A DNA stretch of 64,000 nt from Spirodela intermedia (Eukaryota; Streptophyta; Magnoliopsida; Alismatales; Araceae): the NCBI GenBank assembly GCA_902729315.2, contig LR746272.1, positions 5,774,272 through 5,838,271 of the forward strand, written 5' to 3'. Positions 42,695 to 55,042 of the stretch are shown here, piece by piece. Position 1 is the first letter of the stretch. Every line of letters begins with the position of its first letter. The notes under the pieces are model-generated. The model did no database searches and was not told the DNA's origin. It saw only the letters and a program-made list of their open reading frames with translations. The translations under genes and the position numbers were made by a program.

Positions 42695-43196
42695 ACAAGA
42701 ACTTTCTATGAAAATGGAACCATTTTTTATAATCTATAATAATCGTAATGTCTACTTCCCGAAAGTTACAAACTTTTCATTGATGCTGATGGCTGGACAA
42801 AGAGACTTACAGTGGGTCTTTCCCAGTTTGTACCAAATTCTAAGTGTCATAGAGGACAGACACCGTACAACAGTACACTACAAACTACCATGTTTATCAG
42901 GCATATTTTAATTACTGTACTCATACATCCTATACAACCTTTTATGCTTTTTCGCCACCGGAAGTTGTCAGTCAGATGATAGTTGTATCCTCTAAGCGAT
43001 TTGTGAACAAATCGAGCTAAATATGTATCCCAAGATTTTCTGTTAGGGAAGATACCTGTTGACTTATCTAAATTCAGAACCAGTCAATGAAAGAGTTCAA
43101 AAGTTTCACAAAAACCGTTCAGCTATGAATATTTAAAGGCAGGCATTAAGGATTGATAATTGCTACAAATCATATATAACAGTTACATACAGAAAT
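42695..43196. other. Non-coding stretch
   Basis: No clear gene. A short minus-strand exon-like run near 42,770-42,830 (PTVSLFVQPSASMKSL) may continue the same relic but is too short to call. Confidence 0.4.
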
Positions 43197-43455
43197 GAGT
43201 TATTCTCCCAACAACTGAGAGGAATGCGAGTCAGGCATCTAAATATGTTCTATGTCTCGCTGAAGTACGACAGGGATTCAACTTTTCTCAGGGAAGCTTA
43301 TCGCTGAGAAAGATAAATTTTCTGGACGACAGGCATCTAATTGAGAGAGATAAATTTTTTCTTAAGAAGGAGAAGATGAGGGCCCTTGTTGCTGTTACCA
43401 GATTTTCTGGAACGCGCACAATGAAAACTGAGGATGGTGATGCAGAAAGCTTATT
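43197..43455 (+). pseudogene. WTF1: Partial inverted pseudogene of WTF1
   Basis: Plus-strand sequence homologous to an internal part of the intact WTF1 gene at 55.0-56.7 kb, which is on the opposite strand. It reads FSQQLRGMRVRHLNMFYVSL, then KYDRDSTFLREAYR, then a stop. After a roughly 20-bp imperfect duplication it continues DRHLIERDKFFLKKEKMRAL and VAVTRFSGTRTMKTEDGDAE. The matching intact segment has QQLRGMLIRHPDMFYVSL and VAVPRFSGMRTMKTDDGDAE. The 5' two thirds and the acidic 3' end are absent. Confidence 0.9.
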
Positions 43456-45249
43456 GGGATTTGCTTGATGTTCAGTACCTTTCTGTTACATCTAAAGCTT
43501 TTATTCTTAGATGTTTTAGTTCTAGGTAATCCTGTAAGCTTCTCTTAATTAGGTGTATTTTAGTAACTAGTTGCTTGAGAATAGTAGTTAAATTATAATA
43601 TTTTTTAAACTACTATGTAAATAATGGTATACTAAGCTTTGTTTAGTTGCTCAATGATACGGTCATATTCATTTTTGTTGTTGCTTTTGAGCAGTAGTAT
43701 TCATGGCTTCATGATTTATGCTCATCTTCTCATTTCAGATTGAATGGAGATTCTACTATGCACTACATTTGCTTGATAGATATAGTCAAGCATCGAACTG
43801 AGTTTTCAGTTGTAGCTGCCCTGGGGCTTGTGTAATGTTAGAGTATAATGAAATAAAATATGACCAGCGTTTTGATAAAAATGTGGATTATATGATACAA
43901 CTTAATTTAATTTACCAATGGAAAATATAAGAGTATCAAATGCTTCTTTTCTTGCATGTAAAAACTGAGTTACGACTCACATCAGAAAAACCTTACAGGG
44001 ATTTGTGATTTTTTTAAATTTAAAGCTCAGCAATTAAATATATCACGAGTCATTATATTGTTCATTAATTAAATATATCACACATCATGCTATCCATATT
44101 TTAAATATACGAATTATAACATTTTAGAGTATCAAACATATGCTCCTAATATTTTATTCACAATTAATATCATTTCAAGGGTTGGGATTTTCACGTCAAA
44201 ATTTGGAATTTAGAGTTGAGCTTGAGGGTTTTAGGGCTTCAAAATCAAGGCATTTTGATTTGGATGGAAAGGAGGTGAGGATTGGAATGAGGGGTAATGC
44301 GCTGCTCTACAGCTTGCTGCGGGAGTGCACTGGGGCTGTAGTCAGGAGAAATTTTTTAGGCCTTGGTGGGCATAATATTTATACTTTTTTGCATGTGCAG
44401 AAATATATGACATCATATTCCTTTTCTAGACTAATATCCGTCATTGTCTCCTGCATACTCTCAAGATCTCAAGGAGACGTCTGGAGAGAGAAAGAGCGGA
44501 CAAAATTATGACCCTTTTCAATCATTTGTCTTCCTTGGAGACTTGAAATTAATTAAAATTTGGCCGAATTATCAACCTGCACAGGCAGCATTGAACCTCT
44601 AGCTGGGACACACTTGCACTATAACAACATATGCTTTGTGTGATATTTATCAATTCCTCCGCTAACTGGTTGATATTCATTTTTTAATCATTTTTCATCA
44701 CTATTTATTTGATTTAATTAGTCATTTTCCCATTTCAGGCTGAAGTTGGAAAGAAAACAAAATAAATAAAGTAATATGCCACTGCGTGGACCATTTGCTT
44801 GCACATGTTAACATTGATGTACCAACTCACAATCATTAATGATAATGAATGGAAAGGATAATTTCTTGATCAAGATCTCTCGATGTACATTTATTTCCAG
44901 TGATGGACCTCTCTCTAGTTTTTCTTTTATGAGCTCGTCAAAAGCTCAATCAAATCCATCAGCTAAAAGCTGCAAAAATAATATCCTTGATTTTAAAAGT
45001 GGCATGAATTCTCACCCGATCGATCAATTTGGAGGAGAGATTAAGCAGCATCAAAAACCCTTGATCGGAGATTATGCAGGAATGATAATCATGGGAGACG
45101 GAGGCAATCAGGTGGAGAAGCCCAGGAAAAAGACATGGAAGCGTACAAAAGTAGTGGTACAACGAATCTCCTTCTCCCCGCCATCGGCCGTCATCTTCTA
45201 TATCTGACTCTTCCCCTCCAGACGATAATCTCCTTGTTCCCCCAGAAGA
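43456..45249. other. Low-copy stretch without a recognisable gene
   Basis: A/T-rich. Plus-strand frames at 44,140-44,511 and 44,839-45,207 show no known motif, signal peptide or homologue that I recognise, and I do not call them genes. Confidence 0.45.
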
Positions 45250-45301
45250 GAGGGAGAGAGAGAGAGAGTGAGAGAGAGAGAGTGAGAGTGAGAGTGAGAG
45301 T

Positions 45302-45357
<56 letters not shown>
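45250..45357 (+). repeat. (GA)n microsatellite
   Basis: About 108 bp of GA repeats with scattered GT interruptions in the first half, then a pure run. It creates false Ser/Leu-rich and Arg/Glu-rich reading frames on the two strands. Confidence 0.97.
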
Positions 45358-45360
<3 letters not shown>

Positions 45361-45490
45361 GAAAGTGGGCACGCTTCTAAATCGACTCAAGTTCAAACGT
45401 TTGACCGAAAAAGGTCACATGATCCCACAGATTAAATTTCCGGTGCAAAGATTGTTGCGTGAGAACATAAAGAGAATCATCTGAAATAAG

Positions 45491-48400
45491 CCAAGGAAGT
45501 GCACCTAGTTGCCAGCTGAAGCTTGAAGAAGGCAGTCAGGGACGGAGGCTGGAGCGGAATGACGACCCCAGCTTACCAGATCCTCTTCAAGTGAAGCTCC
45601 AAGCTAAAGAAAATCATGCATCTTAGATCGATCATAGAAATATAAGAGGATACCCGAATACACCACATGAGGTTACTGGTCTCAGGACAAGCATTAGAAC
45701 TTGCCGATTACAACTTACCTGCCCCTCATATTCTTTCAGCTGAGCTAGGTAAGCGGCCAGCGATTTCGGCCAATCTTCCAATGTCATTTACTTCCAGTAC
45801 GTTCCGATCAGCTCTGACTACAGGACTGGTTCTTTCGGTTGCCGTCCCCTGCTGCTGAATTAGTATCACATCGGGTACGGTTCACAATGTTCTCATGGAT
45901 TGCAGACCTAAAAGATTAAAAGAAATGAGTTTAGCGAAGGATTATAGGTAATGAATCATCAGAATCCATAATCACATAGAACGTCCGCTTGAACAGAATT
46001 TAATTCTGGGAAAAGAAAAGTATGGGGTGGGTCAGCGTGCCACTTTGGCAACCGGACATGTGAAATATGAATATAGACTCTCCTCTGGCACATACTTCCC
46101 CGAAAGCTTCCAAGATAAGCGGCATTTCAATTGTCAAGCAGAATATGACACTCGTTCAAGCTTATAATTACCAACGTCAGAGGATATTCCGATAATTTTT
46201 CCAGATAAAATGGCTGGTCGGATATGATCCATTAAATTCACTTCCCGCTAGAGTGAGTGCAGACTGTCTGCTTCCAAACGCAGCTTGAACGTTGCATGAA
46301 ATTACGATAAAATGAAAGCTCCAAGTGCATGGGCATCTTCACGAGAGAACCAACCTGGGATCATCCAGGAAGATTTAAGCCAAAACATCTCAAGCTATTC
46401 ACTTTTTTTTATTTTTATTAAACATAGATGAATGAAATGACGAGACTAAGACACTCGGAAGCTATTCACTTTTACTAACCTCGGATGTTGTTTTGAATGA
46501 AATTCCTTCAATAAGTTGGCAAGAGACAGCCTTATAGACTTCCGAAGAGACATCTGTTTGGCCACCACCATGACATGAGGACCTTCCTATCATTACCCAT
46601 TACCACTCTTGTTTTTTTTTTTCTATCCTTCTATCTATCAGCTCATTTACGTGATTGAAGAAGTCTTATCCTTTTCAGAACACACATTAGATGCGAAATT
46701 TGGTTTGCCTATGACTGTACAGAAATGGAGCAGCAAGCTTAACCTCCAAAGAATGCTGACATACTTTAACTTCGCACTATTTTGAATGAGTTTGTGAGCA
46801 GGTTGACCACGTGGAATATCCACTTAGCAACACATCAAAATTCTTTAACTGTACAGAAGAAGCTAATTGCTTACGACTAGAGACTTCAACATGCAATATT
46901 CACGAAATTGGCGAGGGCCTGGCTCTGACAAATGGTGCTAAGAGGCAAATATTTTGCCTTTCAGAAATTCACAAATGATCAATAGCTATCATAGAGTAAC
47001 CTGACGTTCACATGCAAGGTGAAGAGATTCCGCAGGACTTCTGTTGAAAGGAAAGTCCCTTGAAAATAAACAATATGAAAGCACAAACGTGAAGAAATCA
47101 CCCTACATTGATCGAATGAAAAACAACTGGGAAGTGAGAAGATGTATGTTGCCTGATTGGATCTATTCTCCTGCTGAACAACCTTCTGCAGGCCTTATTT
47201 TGACATTTGTCGCTGATACTCCTGACAAAGATCTGTCATGGGAAAACACTACTGGAGAAGTTAAAAAGAAAGTTTTTAAAAGAAATTGAAGGCAGTAATA
47301 CTATCACCAGCATGCGCACAAAACAGATTCAAACCTTTTCCTCAATAGTTCCAGTACTCAAGAACCTTTAGATAAAAACTCTCTTCTTCTGTCCATCCCT
47401 CCAAACACTTGCAGTAGCCTATTTATTGCCAGTACAGACGGTTTAAAGTCAAAGCTTACATGAACGAAGGTCTTATTTCACAATTGTATAGATCAGAACC
47501 ATTGAATGTGATTACCTACCTGCTTATATTTATTGGGTTCCAATCAGGAAAAGATAACACCAAGCGATTTCCACCAATCAAATTGAGCCCACAACCAACA
47601 GCCTTGCTGCTCAGAAGAAAAACAAACTCATCCTGCAGAAAAGAACAAAAACCAACTCAGTCAATTGAAAGGTTGCTCTGGCTACATGGGACATTTTGCG
47701 GGTGGGTAGGTGAGGAGAGTATACGAACCTTAGATGGAACAGTAAAACGATTGACCGACTTTTGCCATTTACTAATGGATGTACTTCCATTAAGCCTCAG
47801 CAATGGATATCTTCTTTCACGGCACAACTGAGCGAACAGGTCCAATGTCTGACAGTATGCAAATACCAGTCAATGTGTATTGCCGTAACTGCAGCATTCA
47901 TATGACTTGATTCAGTTTTCTTAGATGTTATGCATCCCTTTCATCCAATACGTTGTCACTATCTCCAAGCTAAGACATACCATGCCCCTTTATCAATTCC
48001 CTTTTAACATTCTGACCATAAAATTGACACATGAGCGTTACTATGTACAGCAAGACTTTTATAAAATAGTAAATAGCACAAGGTCGGAACAAATATGAAT
48101 GCCCCCCCATTAAGCATTAATTAGTCTACCTTGCTTTTAACATTCAAGGGGACAAATCGGGGATCACATTAGACTCTTAAAGCTAGAGTATGAAGTGCAA
48201 TATTTCAGCCAAAACCATCACCTACAGTCACAGAGTTCCTTCTCCCTCCGATTCAACGATTTGGATCCAAACATGAGAAAATTTGGATGGTTATATCGAC
48301 CAGTTGGACCGAAATCATCAAGTGTCTCTGCACGAATTTCTACAGAATCTCAGGATAAAGACAAACCATAATTAGTGCAACATATTTGACATTTCAATTA

Positions 48401-50199
48401 CATGCACTCAATTAATTATGGGAAGCAATTACGTGACATAAAATATGAGAATAGGCACCCTCATTGATTGGTTATATCAGCTTGTAAGGGACTAGATATA
48501 CTTGGGTATAATTGGGCACAAGAACAATGCAAACATCAGTTTTCTGACGTAGATTGGCCAGTGACCAAGCTAAGACTTGCATTTTACCAGACAATTCCAC
48601 CCAGATTCCATAACCCCTGTCCGTGAGCCCGATCTGTAGGACAATGATAGAAATGGACGTGAAGCATTATTTCTACCATGACTGGCAGATTAAAAGAATA
48701 TATCACGGGCCAACTTACCTCCCTGAGAATAAATCACGAGGGAAAAATCAAAGGCAATCCTCAAACACTGAAGCACCAGGACTCCTGCTTCTTAAGTATC
48801 ATAAATTAGCTGCAATACATTTAGAACAACTTCATCTAAGAAGCAGGCAGAGAAAAGCATGCTTTCTAGTGGACACTGAGCTGACGGTTGGATGACACAC
48901 AAAATCTTTCATAAAATCATTAAATCTTGTAGTTCAATTACCTATCAATTTTTCCATGATTCATCAGCAATGTACCATAAAAAAATTCCTATTTTTTACT
49001 AGGAAGTTTATTGTACCTAAGCACCAGTCGACAACAAAAGTACCTTTGACTTGCTGTAGTCACCTTCCTCATGACAGTTATGCTTTTTAGTCTATTTATT
49101 TCATTCAATCAGTTGGAATTGATTTTCACCAACTGGAGGGATAATCATAAGCATTAGAAGAATCAGAACATAAATTTTAATTTTTCGAATAATTTGAAAC
49201 AAATATATTAAATATATTAATTTCGAATAATTTATATTTAGTATGACGACACTAAATATAAATGTAACAAAAGAAATAAGAAAAATGCACATATTTTGCA
49301 AGTTTTTAAAGGATATAAATGATAGAACATAATGAGATTGATTTTACCTTCAGTTGTGACATTCCGGTGCACAAAAAATATTTAGTGTCTATGTACTATC
49401 ATCATGAAGACAGACCAATAGCGTCACAGTTAAACAAATTGCAAAATAAATGTCTGATAGTGTACAATGAGTTGTACGCGTGTGTGTGACTTTCTTTCTA
49501 AAGTTTCAAATTTTGTACAAAAACTTCAAAAAATCTTCAGGATTTTTAGGAAAGTATATCATCTAAAACGTCCAAAGCATTTTCAGATCTAGCATTAAGC
49601 ATGTTATCTGACATTAAAAATCTCAAGAAAACAGTGGCATCATTGTCAAGAATACAGCATAAAAATTATGAAGAGTTATCATTAGATAGGAATAGCCAAA
49701 ATCATTGTGACCTTTTTCTTCAAAAAGATTGTCATCTACTCATTAGAAAACCGCACGTCACAAAAGTTGTATTTAAGCATCAGTTCATAAGTTGAATGTG
49801 GACATCATAGAAGTAAACTTCTTGGAGATTATGCTGCCATAGCAGTGATGAATGAAGAGTCAAGCATAAACAGAAATGTAGGAAAAATAAAGTTCATATG
49901 ATTACCTTCGGATGATTGCATAATTCCTTCAGAGCAGTTTGCCAAAATTTTGGACCGTTTCATTTCTTTAGTTATTGCTTTTTTACCCTAGAGCACATAT
50001 CCAATGAAGAGATGCCTGATAAGAAACCACTAAAAACCATATCATGGTGAAAACTGACTCGTTGTATGAACCTTCATGAGAAATATATTGTAAAACAATG
50101 AGAAGTATGCGTATAACAGCCCAAATATTAAGACTGAAGAAAATGGCTGAACAAATCTAGCTGCAAATGAGTTAATTTGCAACAGATGACCTCCACTAT
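45491..50199 (-). pseudogene. RAD54: RAD54 (SNF2-family recombination translocase) pseudogene, 3' half
   Basis: Minus strand; exon pieces in the correct order with conserved splice sites. 50,131-50,199 IVEVICCKLTHLQ; 49,906-49,987 KKAITKEMKRSKILA and LCNHPK; 48,719-48,809 LIYDT and SPGASVFEDCL; 48,502-48,633 ELSGKMQVLAWSLANLRQK and NYTQ; 47,729-47,848 TLDLFAQLCRERRYPLLRL; 47,520-47,632 [18 protein letters not shown] (helicase motif V); 47,335-47,418 VWRDGQKKRVF (motif VI); about 47,165-47,221 EYQRQMSK, stop, GLQKVVQQE; 47,001-47,058 FLSTEVLRNLFTLHVNVR; 45,719-45,907 SAIHENI and DIGRLAEIAG; to 45,603 LEEDLVSWGRHS and VPDCLLQASAG. Stops in at least five exons and frameshifts in several make it dead. 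The N-terminal ATP-binding lobe was not found. RAD54 normally drives strand invasion in homologous recombination. Confidence 0.88.
45908..47000. other. Large intron-like gap within the RAD54 relic
   Basis: Lies between the exon encoding FLSTEVLRNLF (donor CAG|GTTACT at 47,000) and the next one (acceptor TTTTAG at 45,908). Nothing coding is recognised; it would be an intron of about 1.1 kb. Confidence 0.55.
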
Positions 50200-51330
50200 C
50201 TGTCGACCAAAAAGGGAAAGAAATGAGACCACAATTCACGAAAGATGCCCTGTTAGCACAAAGTATGAAACAACAGCCGTACAGACCAATAAACATTTGG
50301 ATTTTCTTCTAAGAAATTATAAAAGAGAAACATCTAAGAACAAACAGGCTCATACAGATATGAGCTAACTAGATCCTTATAGTTTTAATAAAGAGGAGCA
50401 AAATAAAAATATATGATTCAATAATGGGCATGAAACATGCAATATAGGATAAAGGGAGCTTTAGATAAATATTTGGGAATAGAGTTTGTTTTAATGACGT
50501 GTAATTAATACTTTAAAATGCATTGATTACCACAATCAAAATGGAAAAAAAAATGTTACCCTAAAACATATAATTATGCCCGACAGACTTTCTACCTTTC
50601 ACAAAGAACCACACAATTTTGAACCCTCCACTTCACGCCTTACTCATCCATTCCCATGTAGTTTGTATCATCATAATGAACCTTACAAAAACTAATGATA
50701 CATAGCATATCTCTTGCCATAAAAATTATAGAGTGACTATACCTCTCTTTAGAGTTTTACCCAAACCTCATCAGACTATATTCCATAAATATTGATAAAA
50801 GAAGAGTGTGAATAGCTTAAGGGAGGATGATACATACACACATATACATACACTCAATCTATCAAAATAAAGATTCTGCAACAAAGCTGGCTTTGGTTTT
50901 GATTGAAGGTTTTGTCCAATGTGATCCAAGAAACAATACAATACACAGCAGATCAGAAGATTAAAAACAGGAATTTTTTTTTTTCACTAATCTTCTATAC
51001 GCATAGAACTAGATGTTGAGTATAGAAGTACACTAACACAGGACTATGACTATGTTGGGTATAGTCAACTTATTCCACTGCAATGTAAAATAAAATACTC
51101 ATAATGCAAAAGATGTAATAAAATATTAACAAATTTGGTTTAGGAAGTATCTTCTTCCCATAATTTCATGTTTTGGCTATTTTTCTTATTATTATGAGAT
51201 TTGGAGAGAATGTTCATTATACACTTCACCTTCATAATTTTTTATAATTTTATAAGTTTCCAATTGTCATAACAAACAGAAAAGGTTACATAGCACAAAC
51301 ATTGGTTAAAAGTCTAAAGACTCTTTAATC
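50200..51330. other. Low-copy stretch, no gene recognised
   Basis: Where the middle exons of RAD54 would be expected on the minus strand I could not find them. A/T-rich, with no mobile element recognised. Confidence 0.45.
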
Positions 51331-51418
51331 TTCTAGAGGCAAGCTCAGTAGACTCAGCAGAAAAACCAAAATGTCCTACCTTGTCTTCACAAGCCCTGGC
51401 CCAGTTGACAACCCTAAT
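51331..51418 (-). pseudogene. Exon-like open stretch of unknown gene
   Basis: After a CTACTGTAG acceptor it reads VVNWARACEDKVGHFGFS, then AESTELASRRLKSL, then a stop. Possible donor AAG|GTAGGA inside. Weak evidence. It could belong to one relic gene with the open stretches at 51,549-51,592 (RIIAEPDSGASLA), 51,636-51,712 (MHNEWHNFKGDDTLRHHYTA), 51,916-51,975 (NEVAQAASALDFQITQ), 53,231-53,296, 53,660-53,806 and 54,453-54,538. Confidence 0.3.
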
Positions 51419-53230
51419 ACTACAGTAGAATGTCATAAAGAAAAATCACAAAACATTAATGCTGTATAATGATCTCAGAAAAAACCTCACGATTTTAGAA
51501 ACAACACATAAAATTTTAGAATATAAATATATATATGCAAGTGAAGCACCGGAATCAGGCTCAGCAATGATTCTCTGAGAAAAACTCATTTAATGCTTTA
51601 ATCTTCATGAAAATAAAAATCAAAAAAGCAAAAATTACATTCATCTAATGCTGTATAATGATGTCGAAGAGTATCATCACCCTTGAAATTATGCCATTCA
51701 TTGTGCATTAGAAATGACATTTTCTCATCTCAATGTAACAGTTAAGAAGTAAATGTAACGGTTAAAGGCAAAGCTCAATGATAAACAAATCATCAAGTAT
51801 ATCATGGGTGATTTTTTACTTCAAACAATAAAGATGCAGTAACTCACTGGTAATGAGAAAAAACCTTGATCAAAATAATTAAAAACCATAATAAAAGAGA
51901 ATAAAAAAAAATGGTAACTTGCGTTATTTGGAAATCTAGTGCACTAGCTGCTTGAGCAACCTCATTCGTTAAAAAGCAAAATCCATGGAAAAAGAGATAT
52001 TTCCAGGGTACAGCAAGGGTCACATTATTCTACAAAACAAGTACAACTACCAACAGACGTTCGGCCTTCCTAATAATGATGTCATCAGAATCATCAAGCC
52101 CTCCCCATCAACCAGTGATTATATCCAATGACCTTAAAGACTAAACTTTCAAAAACAGGTTAAGGACTATGAAAAAACTTTGTTGGCAAGGATGGGAAGT
52201 ATGTCATTTAGGAGTGCCACGCAAACTACCAGTTGTCTAAAACAAGAAACAATGAAACCAACGGTATTTGTATGGAAGGAAACATGGACGATAATGTGAA
52301 CCATCATGAATTAATAACCCCAATAATTATCTTCCCTGCACTCCTCTCACAGAACATTTTACCCAATGTATTCTCCAGATAAGTTCCCACAAGTACCTCT
52401 TCCTTTGATATATTTTAACATGATGAGAGGGCCTCATTCCATTGATCTTGTCGTTGATCCACAACTAGTGTTTTGCACCCAGCTTAACATCTAATCACAT
52501 CAGCAATGTAGAACAACAGATGATAGCTTCCTCAATAATGGGATCCCAACTGATGTCGAAACTTCATAGACTTAACCCCTAAATCAGACTAGATCCCTAA
52601 ATTCACCAGGGTAACCTAATTCACGACAGGACCAAACCAGCCAAAATAGCCGTTTCAAGGGAAAGAATATAATCCCTCGACCTCTACATCTTTTCATATT
52701 AAAAAAGGAATACTCTTAATCAATAAGTAATGCACTAGGTTGTCAAATAAAGATATAGACAAGTTTTCCTGGACAACATATAACAGAAATAGAGGAAGAA
52801 ACTGTAAAACTAAAACTACAAGTATAGAAAGGACAAATTACAAAACGAAGAACACAAAAAGAGACAAGAAAGGAAAAAATGATCCTCGAGGAAAAAGAAA
52901 ATAGGATAAAATAGTATGATAATCCGTCCAGCAGTTCACATTATTCTCAAAAATAAAAAAACAGAGGTGAGGAAATAAGGAAACAAGGAAATGAAACTTT
53001 ATGAGTTGATAAAGACCATCCAGAGAGTACAGAAAATAAAGGTGTATCGTATTGCATCTTTAACCACAACAAGTTCATGTATTCCACCGCAGGTAGATTC
53101 AGATTTCGACTGATCCACTAAACATCATCTCGGATAATGCTGTATACCATCAGGGAACAGAAAGGAAATGATAAGTCAAGTCCTAAGGAATACAGATGGC
53201 GAGAATTGGGGGAAAATGTGCAAGTAACGT

Positions 53231-53296
53231 TTTCTAGCTCAACAAGAAGCTGATCACTTGATATGATCTCCTCCAAAGATGTACCATCCCTGAAGA
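53231..53296 (-). pseudogene. Exon-like open stretch of unknown gene
   Basis: Between an acceptor (TATCTTCAG) and a donor (GTTACT) it reads DGTSLEEIISSDQLLVELEN. Length and splice-like borders fit a small exon. The protein family is not recognised. Confidence 0.32.
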
Positions 53297-53659
53297 TATG
53301 GAAAACTGCATTGGATATGTTCCTGTTTGAGTAGCATATCTGTTATAACAAATTGGGTACAAGTTGAAAATCAAAGGTTGATATATACCAAAAACTTCAG
53401 TGTCTCCATGGTTACTGAATTTTTTAGTGTAAAGGAAAAAAATAAATTCATAATCCACGATTCTTTCCTAGCCATAGAAACTACACAAACGATTCTAGGA
53501 AGTAAAAGAAATAGTAGTCACCAGGTGGGACCAGTCGAGGGCTAGGAGGTGAGTGAGACAAGGTGAAAACAAGGATTTTCCAAGAACGTGAGCCATGTTA
53601 GTGGGGGTAATTTATATGATCACAAAGTGAATGGGGGGAGTAGATAGAATAAGCGAATG

Positions 53660-53806
53660 AAAAACATTACAGTACTGTAGACGTGTTCACTGTCATTGTG
53701 AATCTCATGACTGTCCCCAATGCCAGAAGAATCAAGGATAGCCAAAGTATTATTATCTTCGTTACCCCTGTTGCTCCACACAACTGTCCATGTGCAATTC
53801 TCCTAC
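53660..53806 (-). pseudogene. Exon-like open stretch of unknown gene
   Basis: About 45 codons without a stop: ENCTWTVVWSNRGNEDNN, then TLAILDSSGIGDSHEIHN. Longer than expected by chance in A/T-rich DNA, but no family is recognised and borders are uncertain. Confidence 0.32.
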
Positions 53807-54452
53807 CCTGCTAGCCACATGAGAACACAGATAAGGTATGAATAAGACAATACAGTGAACACGATATGCCCCCCAAACAGAGAAAATAATGGAATGGGAA
53901 ATGGGGGAGGTGACCACTCCACGAAGAACACACCAAAGCAGACCTATTTTCAGGCCATAAGTATTGACAACAGTCCAGGCGGAGAGTGCATTTGGTCGCC
54001 ATGTATTGATCTAACTCAGTGGAGTCTCAGGTGAAACAATGTAAAGCCCAAGGCGAAACCAGACAAGCCTAACCAGGCCACACGACCTACCAGTGGTCAC
54101 CTTCAACAGGATTTGCCGACCACAGAAGAAGGGGTAAGTTAAAGGGGAGTCCACCTACCCTTTGACTAAAAAAGTCAAAGGGACCATTTTTATGCATATA
54201 TTATACAAAGCTGAAGAAAAATTGTGACCATCTGGTCAATATCTTCATTCTGTAAACAAGTGCACGAAAATATATAGAATTAAGAGTGAGAACAGACAAA
54301 GTTAAACTGCAGGCAATAGTAATGAAGAAAAGGAAGTGAAAATATTACTGTTGGGTGAGTGCCAAAATAAAGATTAAGTGAGGAATGTTTCGATTTCAAT
54401 TACTTCAACTCAAAATAAGTATAAAAGAATTGATTAGAATAAAACATTACAC

Positions 54453-54538
54453 CAGTCACTAATATGAAATGAATCAAGGAGATCATTGCATATTTTTGTG
54501 AGCATCTCCTCACTATCATTATCATTGGCACTAGGATT
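54453..54538 (-). pseudogene. Exon-like open stretch of unknown gene
   Basis: Between an acceptor (CTATTTAG) and a donor (CTG|GTGTAA) it reads NPSANDNDSEEMLTKICND, then LLDSFHISDW. This is the nearest such stretch to the 3' end of WTF1. Family not recognised. Confidence 0.33.
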
Positions 54539-55042
54539 CTAAATAGGAGCCATTCAAAGAAGAAACTTCAACATTAAGACAAAAGAATGCATAGATCATA
54601 CTGATCAGCAATTCTGCTTGCTTATTGAAGAAAATCCTAGCAAACACTCTGTATTGCTATGGATGGACCCCAAGCCGTATTTACTCCACTTCAATGTGTA
54701 AGGAGCAAACACTCAAGAAAGAGATCATAATTCACAAAAGTGGATTGCATTCTGACATTATAAAATGTAGGGGCTAGAGAATAGTTATATAAACGACAGT
54801 TTGATCAAATGAGACTGGAGAAAGTGTACAGTAAGTTATGCAAAAGTTAGGAATATGATCTCCAACTTAGTGAAAACTGAAAATGTATGGAAACAGCAAA
54901 GAACGATGGGTACATTATGCACGCTAACAAGCAGTGACATCATGAAATACATCTGAAATCAAATCGAAAAGAACTTAGTACATTCACCAGAAGGCGGTGA
55001 TTTTTATCTTCTGAATCTCCACCTAGTGATATGAGACTATTT

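Noticed and set aside
44140-44511. A 123-codon plus-strand frame
   Set aside because: No motif, no signal peptide, poor codon character and no supporting neighbours.
44959-45396. Ser/Leu-rich 145-codon frame
   Set aside because: Most of it is translation of the (GA)n microsatellite.
53811-54002. Cys-rich 63-codon minus-strand frame starting MATK, like the array gene
   Set aside because: Similarity stops after four residues; cysteines do not follow the eight-cysteine pattern.
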